Shown here in pieces: positions 19,249 through 27,434 of a stretch of DNA of 64,000 bases. The DNA comes from CADEDH01 sp965263455. GTDB taxonomy: Bacteria; Actinomycetota; Acidimicrobiia; Acidimicrobiales; SZUA-35. The notes below the pieces were generated by a model that had not been told where the DNA came from, did not search any database, and saw nothing but the letters and a program-made list of their open reading frames with translations. The stretch spans positions 310,001 to 374,000 of the forward strand of contig CBDHHN010000004.1 in the NCBI GenBank assembly GCA_965263455.1. Direction: 5' to 3'. Position 1 is the first letter of the stretch; the number at the start of each line of letters is the position of its first letter. Both the position numbers and the translations under genes were made by a program.

Positions 19249-20181
19249 ATGACGCGAGCGAGGCGAGGGCGAGGCCACGACGACCGGCGCCGACCGGCCC
19301 GCGTGCTGCCCTCGACCCTGGCCCTGGTAACCCTGGGCGTCGCCTGCGCCCCGCCCCCCGATCAGGTGACGGTGTCGGCCGACCCCGGAGCGCCGACGAC
19401 GGTCGTCGCCGCCGTGGGCCCGCCGCCGGTGACGGCCTCGCTCCCCACGCCGCTTCTGGAGTCGCCGGCCGCCCTGCCCTCCGGCCCCGGCGTGGCCCCT
19501 CTGGCCGAGCCGACCCCGGCCGAACGGGTGGACACCAGCGGCTCGGGGACCCTGGTCGGCCACGCCATCGTGCCCCTGGTCCGGGCCCGGGTCGCTCCGG
19601 ACCCCGAGGCCGATGAGGTGGCCGGCCTGGCCCACCCGACCGAGCGGGGGGTGCCCCTGGTCTTCCAGGTGTTGTCGCCACCGAGCGACGGCTGGGTCGA
19701 GGTGCTGCTCCCGGTCCGGCCCAACGGGACGACGGGCTGGGTCCGAGCCGACGAGCTCGAGTTGACCCGAAACCGCTACCGGCTGGACCTCGACGTCGTG
19801 GCCCGCCGGCTGACCGTGCTCCAGGACGACGAGGTCCTGGTCGAGACCAGCGTGGCCATCGGGACCGGCGCCACCCCGACCCCGATCGGGGACTTCTTCC
19901 TCACCGAACTCCTACGCCCTCCGGATCCGGCCGGGGCCTACGGGCCCTTCGCCTACGGCCTGTCCGGTTTCAGCGAGACCCTCGACTCGTTCAACGGTGG
20001 CCCCGGCATCATCGGCATCCACGGGACCAACCGGCCCGATCTGCTGGGCACCGACGTGAGCCACGGCTGCGTCCGGGTCCACAACGACGTCATCGCCGAG
20101 ATGGCGACGTACCTTCCTCTGGGTACGCCGGTGTCGATCCATCGGGGCCGACCGGCTCCCCCACCTCCGGGCCTGCAGTAG
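19249..20181 (+). CDS. L,D-transpeptidase (YkuD) lipoprotein
   Basis: A 310-residue envelope protein predicted to make or edit peptidoglycan 3-3 cross-links. The N-terminus is basic, then hydrophobic, with a lipobox-like LGVAC (Cys33), so it is probably a lipoprotein. A Pro/Ala-rich linker and a beta-rich SH3-like part (GTTGWVRADELELT) lead into the YkuD domain. The catalytic motif is intact: IHGTN (His about 258) and VSHGCVRVHN (Cys about 274). It is divergent from the thioesterase and convergent with the acidic sunset/BON gene. Confidence 0.88.
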   Translation: MTRARRGRGHDDRRRPARVLPSTLALVTLGVACAPPPDQVTVSADPGAPTTVVAAVGPPPVTASLPTPLLESPAALPSGPGVAPLAEPTPAERVDTSGSGTLVGHAIVPLVRARVAPDPEADEVAGLAHPTERGVPLVFQVLSPPSDGWVEVLLPVRPNGTTGWVRADELELTRNRYRLDLDVVARRLTVLQDDEVLVETSVAIGTGATPTPIGDFFLTELLRPPDPAGAYGPFAYGLSGFSETLDSFNGGPGIIGIHGTNRPDLLGTDVSHGCVRVHNDVIAEMATYLPLGTPVSIHRGRPAPPPPGLQ

Positions 20182-20285
20182 CCCGGGGCACCGATCCCGA
20201 GCAGGTGGGCTAGCCCCGTCCGGGCCGGCCCCCACCGCCCGGGCCCGGCCGCCGAAGGCGGACGGCGACCGGACGGCCAGGGTCA

Positions 20286-23249
20286 TCAGCCGGTGAAGGG
20301 CGGGTCCTCGTCGACCGGGTCGGCGGGCGGGGTCTCCTCGGCCACGACCGACAGCATGTTGTCGACCGAGCCGAGACCCTCGAGTCCGGCCAGTGCCTCC
20401 TCGGCGGCCGAGGAGGCGGCATCGGAGTCCACGCCACCGGTGAGGGTGACGATGCCGTCGGTGACCGAGACCTCGACGTCACCGAACCCGGCATCGGCCA
20501 AGGCGGCGATGGCGGCCGCCTGCAGGTCGTCGTCGGACACCGCCGGCGTCGACATCTCCAGGCCGTTGGTCACCCCGGTCACCCCGTCGATGCCGGACAC
20601 GGCGTCGGCGGCGGCCTGCATGGCCTCCTCGGAGTCCACGATGCCCGACAGCGTGATCACGCCGTTGTTGACCTCGACGTCGACGTCACCGAACCCGGCC
20701 CCCTCCAGGGCGGCAAGGGCCTGGGCCTCCAGGTCGGAGCCGCTGGTGGGCGAGGGTGACGTGGTGGTCTCGGCGTCGTCGACCGTGGTCGGGGGCGCCA
20801 CCTGCTCGTCCGAGCCATCGCCCTCGCCATCGCCCTCGTCGTCGCTGGATCCGTCCGAGTCATCATCGGTTGAGCCGTCCGAGTCGTCGTCGGCCGCCCC
20901 GTTGCCGTCCGAGCCGTCGCCGGCGTCATCGGTCTGCTCGGTTCCGTCGCCGGCGACGGCGTCGTCGTCATCACCCCCGCACTGGGAGAGCAGCAGCACC
21001 AGCAGGAGGAGCAGGGCGACCAGGGCGAGCAGGAGCCACACCGGATGGAGGCAGCCCCGCCGATCGCCACCGCCGAGCAGACCGGCGAAGCGGGAGTCGC
21101 CCCCGTCGGCGCCGGTTGCGGCCACAGCCGCCGCCCCGGCCGCGGCACCCCCTGCGGCGTCGTCATCGTCGGCTGCCGTTGCCTCGGCGTCGTCGGTCGA
21201 CGCCTTGGCCCGGGCCTTGGCCGTCGAGCTGAGCTCTTGGGTGGTGGTGGCGGCCACCGCCACATCCTCGTCGTCCACCGACGGCGCGTCGGCATCGGCG
21301 TCGAGGTCGGCATCCGCATCGGCATCGAGGTCGAGGTCGAGGTCGGCATCGGCACCGAGGGCGGCGGCGCCGGTCAGGGCGGCGATGGGAGCCTCGATCG
21401 TCTTCCCCGGGTCGAGGTCACCGTCGATCTCGACGCCGTCAGAGCCCCCAGTGTCCGCACCGGGGTCGAGATCGAGGTCGAGGTCGAGGTCGGCGGTACC
21501 AGCGTCGTCATCGCCGCCGCGGCGGCGGAAGAGCGCAACGCCGGCGGCCGCGGCGCCGGCCCCCGCGGCCACGGCCGCAGCACCCAGCCCGGTGCCGCCG
21601 TCATCGTCGCCGTCGGCATCCGCATCGGCATCGGCATCGGCATCGGCATCGGCATCGGCCGAGCCGTCGACGTCAGGCCTGGACAGGACCACCGTGTCGC
21701 CCACGCCGGCCTCGACATCGTCAGCCGCGTCGCCATCGGCATCCGCATCGCCGTCGACGTCCGCATCCGGCTTGGCCAGAACCACCGTGTCCCCGAAGCC
21801 CCCACCGGCGGTGGCATCGGCATCGGCGCCGGCGGAGACGTCGGCATCGGCATCGGCATCGGCGGAGACGTCGGCATCGGCGCTGGCATCGGCGGAGTCG
21901 CCTCCGTCGCCGGCACCGACCAGACCCAGGGCGGCCGCGCCTGCGCCCGCGGCGCCAACGGCCACACCGGCCGCCACACCGGACGAGGAGTCGTCATCGT
22001 CGGCATCGACCCCGGTCGCCGGATCGGCGCCGTGCAGGGCCCGGAGCCGGGCGGCGTCGACATCGGCCTCAGACCACGGGTGACGGGCGCCCCCGGGCTC
22101 GAACTCGGCGGCGTCACCATCGGTGGGATGGGTGGCCGACAGCATGAACCCGCAGGCCTCGGCCGACGACGGCGAGTCGAACCACACCTCGGGCTTGGTG
22201 CTCCGGTACAGGGTGCTGTCGGGCCGGTAGTAGCGACGGGTGCCGTCGGAGCCCACGTTGCCCTTGATCGGGTGGAAGCGGGGCATGTCCATGGCGTTGG
22301 CCAGCGGAGCGTGGGAACCGACCCCGAACGGGTGGAGGTCGGTGTCGGCGGCCTCCCGCCCCAGATCGGCCAGGCCGAGCACGGCGGCTCCACCGGCCAC
22401 GGCCGCGGCCGCAATTCCGGCTCCGGCTCCGGCGTCGACCCCGCCCTTGGCGTCGGCGTCGGCAGCCACGTCGGTCCCGTCAGCCACGATGTCGGCGGTG
22501 GTCGCATCGGCATCGGCATCGGCGCTTGCGCTCGCGTCGGCGTCGCTCACATCGGAGGCGCCATCGCCGAACGATGCCGCCGCGGCGGCGCCGAGCCCGG
22601 CCAGGACGGCGACGACGCCGGACCGGTTGGCTTCGACGGCCTCGACCGTGCAGGGATGCTCCGAACCACCGGGCTCGAACTCCCCACCCCCAACACCCGC
22701 CGGATGCGTCGGCGCCAACGTGAACCCAGCAGCCTCAGCCGCAGACGGCGAATCGAACCACACCTCAGCCCGAGTCGCCCCATAATTCCGAGAATCAGGA
22801 CGGTGATAGAACCGCCGCCCATCAGACCGAACATTCCCCTTGATCGGATAACAGGCCGGCATCTCCCGCACGTCCTCAAACGGCGCATGCGAACCCGGCC
22901 CATACGGGTGTTCGGGGGAGCCTCCGGCGGCGGCGACCCGGTTGGCTTCGACGGCCTCGACCGTGCAGGGATGCTCCGAACCACCGGGCTCGAACTCCCC
23001 ACCCCCAACACCCGCCGGATGCGTCGGCGCCAACGTGAACCCAGCAGCCTCAGCCGCAGACGGCGAATCGAACCACACCTCAGCCCGAGTCGCCCCATAA
23101 TTCCGAGAATCAGGACGGTGATAGAACCGCCGCCCATCAGACCGAACATTCCCCTTGATCGGATAACAGGCCGGCATCTCCCGCACGTCCTCAAACGGCG
23201 CATGCGAACCCGGCCCATACGGGTGACGCTCCACGGACTCTTCGCTCAT
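20286..23249 (-). CDS. Large acidic membrane protein with three sunset-like domains and two BON domains
   Basis: A 987-residue protein. Residues 9-104 and 114-209 are identical copies of a sunset-like domain (PIKGNVRSDGRRFYHRPDS, then AEVWFDSPSAAEAAGF); a diverged third copy lies at about 302-390. Residues of roughly 400-730 are low-complexity Asp/Ala with repeated DADADAD tracts. A single membrane helix (WLLLALVALLLLLVLLL, about 738-754) precedes an acidic Ser/Asp linker and two BON domains (AGFGDVDVEVNNGVITLSG; AGFGDVEVSVTDGIVTLTG). BON domains are thought to bind membranes or hydrophobic ligands. The ATG at 23249 follows GGAAGG. The function is unknown, and no relative with this full layout is known to me. 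Confidence 0.85.
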   Translation of the reverse strand: MSEESVERHPYGPGSHAPFEDVREMPACYPIKGNVRSDGRRFYHRPDSRNYGATRAEVWFDSPSAAEAAGFTLAPTHPAGVGGGEFEPGGSEHPCTVEAVEANRVAAAGGSPEHPYGPGSHAPFEDVREMPACYPIKGNVRSDGRRFYHRPDSRNYGATRAEVWFDSPSAAEAAGFTLAPTHPAGVGGGEFEPGGSEHPCTVEAVEANRSGVVAVLAGLGAAAAASFGDGASDVSDADASASADADADATTADIVADGTDVAADADAKGGVDAGAGAGIAAAAVAGGAAVLGLADLGREAADTDLHPFGVGSHAPLANAMDMPRFHPIKGNVGSDGTRRYYRPDSTLYRSTKPEVWFDSPSSAEACGFMLSATHPTDGDAAEFEPGGARHPWSEADVDAARLRALHGADPATGVDADDDDSSSGVAAGVAVGAAGAGAAALGLVGAGDGGDSADASADADVSADADADADVSAGADADATAGGGFGDTVVLAKPDADVDGDADADGDAADDVEAGVGDTVVLSRPDVDGSADADADADADADADADGDDDGGTGLGAAAVAAGAGAAAAGVALFRRRGGDDDAGTADLDLDLDLDPGADTGGSDGVEIDGDLDPGKTIEAPIAALTGAAALGADADLDLDLDADADADLDADADAPSVDDEDVAVAATTTQELSSTAKARAKASTDDAEATAADDDDAAGGAAAGAAAVAATGADGGDSRFAGLLGGGDRRGCLHPVWLLLALVALLLLLVLLLSQCGGDDDDAVAGDGTEQTDDAGDGSDGNGAADDDSDGSTDDDSDGSSDDEGDGEGDGSDEQVAPPTTVDDAETTTSPSPTSGSDLEAQALAALEGAGFGDVDVEVNNGVITLSGIVDSEEAMQAAADAVSGIDGVTGVTNGLEMSTPAVSDDDLQAAAIAALADAGFGDVEVSVTDGIVTLTGGVDSDAASSAAEEALAGLEGLGSVDNMLSVVAEETPPADPVDEDPPFTG
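22623..22910 (-). repeat. 288-bp direct repeat, copy A (second sunset-like domain)
   Basis: These 288 bases are identical to 22938-23225; the offset is 315 bases (105 codons) and the copies are separated by 27 bases encoding VAAAGGSPE. Codon use inside the copy is T- and G-ending (for example AAT, GAT, TCT, TAT), unlike the C-ending codons of the third sunset-like copy and of neighbouring genes. Confidence 0.97.
22938..23225 (-). repeat. 288-bp direct repeat, copy B (first sunset-like domain)
   Basis: Exact partner of 22623-22910. With no base difference seen on inspection over 288 bases, the duplication is recent or is kept uniform by gene conversion. Recombination between the copies would delete one domain in frame. 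Confidence 0.97.
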
Positions 23250-23409
23250 CGTGACCTTCCGCCAGTATGTGTGCGCGACCCGCCCTACTGAGTCGCCGCG
23301 CTCGACACGCTACCCCGTCATGTCCGGGCTGAGGCGGGTCACTTCGCTGAAATCAGCGGGTGTCCTGGCCAGTTCGAGACCAACAGGCATCGACGATCAT
23401 GGCGCTGCT

Positions 23410-24198
23410 TCACGCGCCGGAGCCGTCGCCTTTGGCCGCAAGGAGGACGTCGAGCAGCGCCACGAGGTCGGCCGGCCGCTCGACGCCGAGTCGGGCCGCC
23501 CGAGCCAGGTCAGCGGGCAGTTCCGTCGAGCCCACGGCGACGGTCACCGCCTCCCACGGTCCGGCCCCGACCACCTCGAACGCCGGGACGTCGACCACGT
23601 CATCGCCGGCCACCAGCACCCAGTCGGCCGAGCCGTCAAGACCTCGGCCCACCGCCGTGCCCTTGTCGACCGGGACCGGGGGCCGGAGCTCCAGGTTCAT
23701 GCGGCCCGCCTTGATCTTCAGGCCCGAGTCGGAGGCCAGCCGCTCGGCCACGACGGCCACCTCCTCGGCCCGTGCCGGGGCCTCCCGGTAGTGGAAGGCG
23801 AACGACAGGCCCTTGTCCTCGATACGGACCCCTTCCGGTGCCGCCCGCCGCGCCTGGTCGAGGGTCCGCTCGACCACGGCCGTCCACGGCGCCACCGCTT
23901 CCTCGACCGACAGGGTCCCGGCCCGGAACACCTCGAGGCCGCTATGGCCGACCAGGCCCACACCGGCGTCGAGACCGTTCAGGACCGAACGCAGGAAGGC
24001 GACGGGGCGGCTCGACAGGACGGTGACGGCGACCCCGGCCCTGACCAGACCCGAGAGAACCTCGACCGCTCCCTCGACCGGTCGGGCATCGTCGGGAACG
24101 GGCACGATGTCGCTGATGGTGCCGTCGAAGTCGACCAGCACCGCAGGGCGGGCGGCCGCCGAGAACGACCTGACGATGGCGGCGTGCTGGCCCGACAT
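23410..24198 (-). CDS. otsB: Trehalose-phosphatase (HAD superfamily)
   Basis: A 262-residue HAD phosphatase that would convert trehalose 6-phosphate to trehalose. Motif I is VDFDGTISDI (nucleophile Asp23), followed by LSSRP (motif II), the OtsB-type segments EDKGLSFAFHYR and GRMNLELRPP, PVDKGTAV, and the metal-binding AGDDVVDVPAF. Length and motif order fit OtsB. No trehalose-phosphate synthase (OtsA) is in the window. It is followed on the same strand by the NagD-like HAD gene 81 bases upstream in coordinates, a possible pair. Confidence 0.85.
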   Translation of the reverse strand: MSGQHAAIVRSFSAAARPAVLVDFDGTISDIVPVPDDARPVEGAVEVLSGLVRAGVAVTVLSSRPVAFLRSVLNGLDAGVGLVGHSGLEVFRAGTLSVEEAVAPWTAVVERTLDQARRAAPEGVRIEDKGLSFAFHYREAPARAEEVAVVAERLASDSGLKIKAGRMNLELRPPVPVDKGTAVGRGLDGSADWVLVAGDDVVDVPAFEVVGAGPWEAVTVAVGSTELPADLARAARLGVERPADLVALLDVLLAAKGDGSGA

Positions 24199-24279
24199 GA
24201 CTCCCTCAGTGCCGACTGACGGGGTCAGGGTAGGCGCGCCCCGACCCGACCTGGGCGCGGGTCGGCGTCGGCCCCCGGG

Positions 24280-25029
24280 TCAGGGGACCAGGCGGGAGAC
24301 GAGCGCGGCGAGATCGTCGGCCACCTCGTCCGGGTCGGGCTCGACCGGTAGGTCGTCGGGCCCGATGACCCCGGTCAGGACCAGACCGAAGCGGTAACCC
24401 AGGGCCCGGGCGAACAGGCCGTCGGTCTCGGGCCGGTCGCCGACCATGATCCCGTCCTCGCCCAGACGCTCCCGGACCATGGCGGTGATCACCTGGTGGG
24501 GCTTGCCGGCGATGACGGGCTCCACCCCCGAAGCGGTCGCCACCGCGGCCACCACCGCCCCGTTGCCCGGCAACAGGCGACCGACGTCGGGGAACGTGGC
24601 GTCGTCGTTGGTGGCCACGAACCGGGCCCCGGCCCGGAGCGCGGTCATGGCCCGGGTGAGGTCGTCATAGGACAGCTCATGGGTCAGGCCGACCAGGACG
24701 GCGTCGGCCGGGCCCTCGGGCACCACCTCGGCCCCCCGGGACTCGATGGCGGCCCGGAGGCCCCGGTCGCCGATCATGACCACCCGCTCCCCCGGCTCGA
24801 CCAGCGCCGCCGCCGCCATGGCCGAGGTCACCACCAGGTCGGTGGCGTCAGGGATACCGTGGCCGGCCAGCTTGGCCCCCACCTCCTCCGGGGTCCGCAG
24901 AGCCGAGTTGGTGACGAAGGCCAGCGGGACTCCCCGCTCCCGGAGCCGGGCCACCGCCTCCGGTGCCCCCGGCACCGTCTCGCTCCCCCGCCACACCACA
25001 CCGTCGAGATCAAGGGCCCAGGCCGTCAC
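24280..25029 (-). CDS. HAD-IIA (NagD-like) sugar phosphatase
   Basis: A 249-residue HAD hydrolase of subclass IIA. Motif I is ALDLDGVVWRG (Asp7 and Asp9), then FVTNSALRTPEEV, the cap-associated GLTHELSYDDL, and the C-terminal VIAGKPH and IMVGDRPETDGLFA. I chose GTG 25029 because it sits just before motif I, as is normal for the family, and a TAGTCT box (25037-25042, minus strand) lies 7 bases before it, as in a leaderless mRNA; a GTG at 25050 is also open. The substrate (nucleotide, glycerol or sugar phosphate) is not defined. Confidence 0.85.
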   Translation of the reverse strand: MTAWALDLDGVVWRGSETVPGAPEAVARLRERGVPLAFVTNSALRTPEEVGAKLAGHGIPDATDLVVTSAMAAAALVEPGERVVMIGDRGLRAAIESRGAEVVPEGPADAVLVGLTHELSYDDLTRAMTALRAGARFVATNDDATFPDVGRLLPGNGAVVAAVATASGVEPVIAGKPHQVITAMVRERLGEDGIMVGDRPETDGLFARALGYRFGLVLTGVIGPDDLPVEPDPDEVADDLAALVSRLVP

Positions 25030-25130
25030 GGCCGAGAGACTAGCGGTCACGGGCCGAGTCGCCGCGGTCTGGAGCCGGTCGCCGCTCGGCCCTAGGCTCG
25101 GGACACGTCGAGTTGCAGGGGGACGCGACC

Positions 25131-26849
25131 ATGTACGACCTGGTGATCACGAACGGTTCGGTCATCGACGGCACCGGTGCCGAACGACGGACGGCCGATG
25201 TCGGTGTCAAGGACGGGCGGATCGTCACCGTCGGCCCGCTCGAGGGCTCGGAGGCGGCCCGGACCATCGACGCCACCGGCAAGCTGGTGACGCCGGGCTT
25301 CATCGACATCCACACCCACTACGACGCCCAGGCCCACTGGGACACCACCCTCAGCCCGTCGCCCCTCCACGGGATCACGACCGTGATCGCCGGGAACTGC
25401 GGCTTCACCATCGCCCCACTGGCGGCCGAGCACGGCGACTACCTCATGCGGATGCTGAGCCGGGTCGAGGGCATGCCCCTCGAATCGCTCCAGACCGGCG
25501 TCCCCTGGAACTGGACCTCGTTCGGGCAGTGGCTCGACCAACTCGAAGGCACCCTGTCGATCAACACCGGCTTCATGGTCGGCCACAGCGCCATCCGCCG
25601 CCTCGTCATGGGCGAGCGCTCGGTCGGCCACGAGGCCTCCCCAGAGGATCTGGCGGCCATGCAGGAGCTGTTGCGGACCTCGATCGCCGAAGGCGGCCTG
25701 GGGTTCTCGTCGAGTTGGGCCACCACCCACAACGACCCCGACGGCCAGCCCGTCCCCTCCCGCCACGCCGCTCCCGAGGAGCTGATCGAGCTGTCCCGGG
25801 TGTGCTCGGAGTTCGACGGCACCTCGCTCGAATTCATCCCCTCCGTGGGGCGGTTCGGGGACGAGGCCGTCGACCTCATCGCCCGCATGTCGGCCGCCGC
25901 CAACCGCCCTTTGAACTGGAACCTCATCGCCGTCTCGACCTCGCCCAAGCAGATCGAGATCATGGAGCACAACCTGGCCGCCAGCGACCACGCCCGGGCC
26001 AACGGCGGCGAGGTGATCGCCCTCACCGTGCCCTGCGCCATCCAGACCCGGCTGTCGTTCCAGAGCGGTTTCGTCCTCGACGCCCTCAACGGCTGGCGCC
26101 AGCCGATGGCCCTGCCCGACGACGAGAAGATGGCCCTGCTGGCCGACCCTGAACGGCGCCGGGAGCTGGCCGAGCTGGCCCAGGGGCCCAGCCCGCTGCG
26201 GGGCGTGGCCAAGTGGCACCTGCTCACCGTGGGCGAGACCTTCTCCGACGACAACGCCCCGTACGAGGGCCGCACCATCGGCGAGATCGCCGAGGACGAG
26301 GGCCGGGACGCCTTCGATGTGGTCTGCGACCTGGTGCTGGCCGACGAGTTGCAGACCGGCCTCTACTCACCTCTTCGGGGCGACGACGACGACACCTGGG
26401 CCCTGCGCCGCGACGTGTGGCGGGACGAGCGGACGATGCTGGGCGGTACCGACGCCGGGGCCCACCTCGACCTGCTGGCCACGTTCAACGCCACGACCGC
26501 CATGCTCCAGAACGCCTGCCGGGACCGCGACCTGCTGTCCTGGGAGGAGGCGGTGTCGATGATCACCGACGCCCCGGCCCGCATGTACGGCATCAAGGAT
26601 CGAGGCCGCCTGGCCGAAGGCTTCCACGCCGACATCAACGTGCTCGATCCCGAGGCCGTCTCCCTCAACCCGAACGAGGTCCGCCATGACCTCCCGGGCG
26701 GTGCCTGGCGCCTCTACGGCACGGCCAACGGCTACGACCACGTGATCTGCAACGGGGACGAGATCGTCCGCCACGGCGAGTTCACCGAGGCCCGGCCCGG
26801 CCACATGCTCCGCAGCGGCACCGACACCACCGGTACCGGCATCGGCTGA
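25131..26849 (+). CDS. N-acyl-D-amino-acid deacylase-like amidohydrolase
   Basis: A 572-residue metal-dependent hydrolase of the urease-like amidohydrolase group. The strand MYDLVITNGSVIDGTG and the metal motif PGFIDIHTHYDAQ are diagnostic, followed by HGITTVIAGNCGF, which includes the Cys-type ligand seen in D-aminoacylases. Near the end are MLGGTDAGAHLDL and the typical GRLAEGFHADINVLDPE. The ATG at 25131 follows a GGGGGA ribosome site, with a possible TAGGCT -10 box at 25093-25098. Many annotated relatives are D-aminoacylases, but specificity in this branch is largely untested. Confidence 0.85.
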   Translation: MYDLVITNGSVIDGTGAERRTADVGVKDGRIVTVGPLEGSEAARTIDATGKLVTPGFIDIHTHYDAQAHWDTTLSPSPLHGITTVIAGNCGFTIAPLAAEHGDYLMRMLSRVEGMPLESLQTGVPWNWTSFGQWLDQLEGTLSINTGFMVGHSAIRRLVMGERSVGHEASPEDLAAMQELLRTSIAEGGLGFSSSWATTHNDPDGQPVPSRHAAPEELIELSRVCSEFDGTSLEFIPSVGRFGDEAVDLIARMSAAANRPLNWNLIAVSTSPKQIEIMEHNLAASDHARANGGEVIALTVPCAIQTRLSFQSGFVLDALNGWRQPMALPDDEKMALLADPERRRELAELAQGPSPLRGVAKWHLLTVGETFSDDNAPYEGRTIGEIAEDEGRDAFDVVCDLVLADELQTGLYSPLRGDDDDTWALRRDVWRDERTMLGGTDAGAHLDLLATFNATTAMLQNACRDRDLLSWEEAVSMITDAPARMYGIKDRGRLAEGFHADINVLDPEAVSLNPNEVRHDLPGGAWRLYGTANGYDHVICNGDEIVRHGEFTEARPGHMLRSGTDTTGTGIG

Positions 26850-26865
26850 CGACGAGCGCGACCGC

Positions 26866-27417
26866 TCAGGCGGTGATGGCCAACACCAGGCTGACGACCA
26901 TGCCCACCATGAGGGTCACGTAGGAGAGCCACAGCAACTGGTACTTGCGGGCCGGGGCGGACGCGGCCTGGTAGAGGTCCTCGATGATGGCGTCGTAGAT
27001 GTCGGCGTCGTCGGCCAACATCTCCCGCATCCGGCGCCGGTAGTCGGCGTGGTCGAGGCGCGAGACGGTGCCGAAGAACAGAAGGTTGGGCTTGGAGCCG
27101 ACCGACCGGCGCCACGACATCCGGGGCAGCAGGGCCAGGGCGGCCAACAGGCCGGACACGACCGAGGTCACGGCCAACGACAGCCGGGCCGCCTCCAGGT
27201 CGGTGGCGTCGAGCCCGGTGAAGACGATCGAGGTGATGACGAACGACGAGCCCAGCACGATGCTGGCCTTCTGGTCGGCCATGCTCGACAGCTGCAGCGT
27301 GTTCTGCTGTGCCGTTCGGAGGGCGTAGTCGATGGTGGAGTTGGCCTCGAGGTTGACCGGAAGTCCGGTCGAGGGATTGTCTGACACAGCTGCTCTGGCG
27401 CTTCTGCCTCGGGTCAT
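26866..27417 (-). CDS. PycTM/DUF5706-like membrane effector (Pycsar-effector family)
   Basis: A 183-residue membrane protein. Helices are predicted at about 52-68, 79-97 and 163-182. Between and around them are the family marks of DUF5706/PycTM: MADQKASIVLG (residues 46-56), NLLFFGTVSRL (111-121) and DLYQAASAPARKYQLLWLSY (147-166). In Pycsar defence, PycTM proteins sense cyclic pyrimidine nucleotides and damage the inner membrane. Here no pyrimidine cyclase is adjacent; the gene starts 17 bases after the kinase-associated gene on the same strand. It ends 16 bases from the convergent amidohydrolase. The family match is by eye. Confidence 0.72.
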   Translation of the reverse strand: MTRGRSARAAVSDNPSTGLPVNLEANSTIDYALRTAQQNTLQLSSMADQKASIVLGSSFVITSIVFTGLDATDLEAARLSLAVTSVVSGLLAALALLPRMSWRRSVGSKPNLLFFGTVSRLDHADYRRRMREMLADDADIYDAIIEDLYQAASAPARKYQLLWLSYVTLMVGMVVSLVLAITA

Positions 27418-27434
27418 CCGGGGCGATCGGGGAT

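Noticed and set aside
20220..20248. Seven-bp GC hairpin between the L,D-transpeptidase and the acidic gene
   Set aside because: The stem is short, the loop is 15 bases and such stems are common by chance in this GC content, so it is not listed as a terminator.
20293..23291. Very long open frames (596 and 748 codons) on the plus strand opposite the acidic sunset/BON gene
   Set aside because: They read as Ser/Ala or Gly/Ile/Gly repeats that mirror the GAC/GCC repeats of the minus-strand gene; the minus frame has recognisable domains and a ribosome site.
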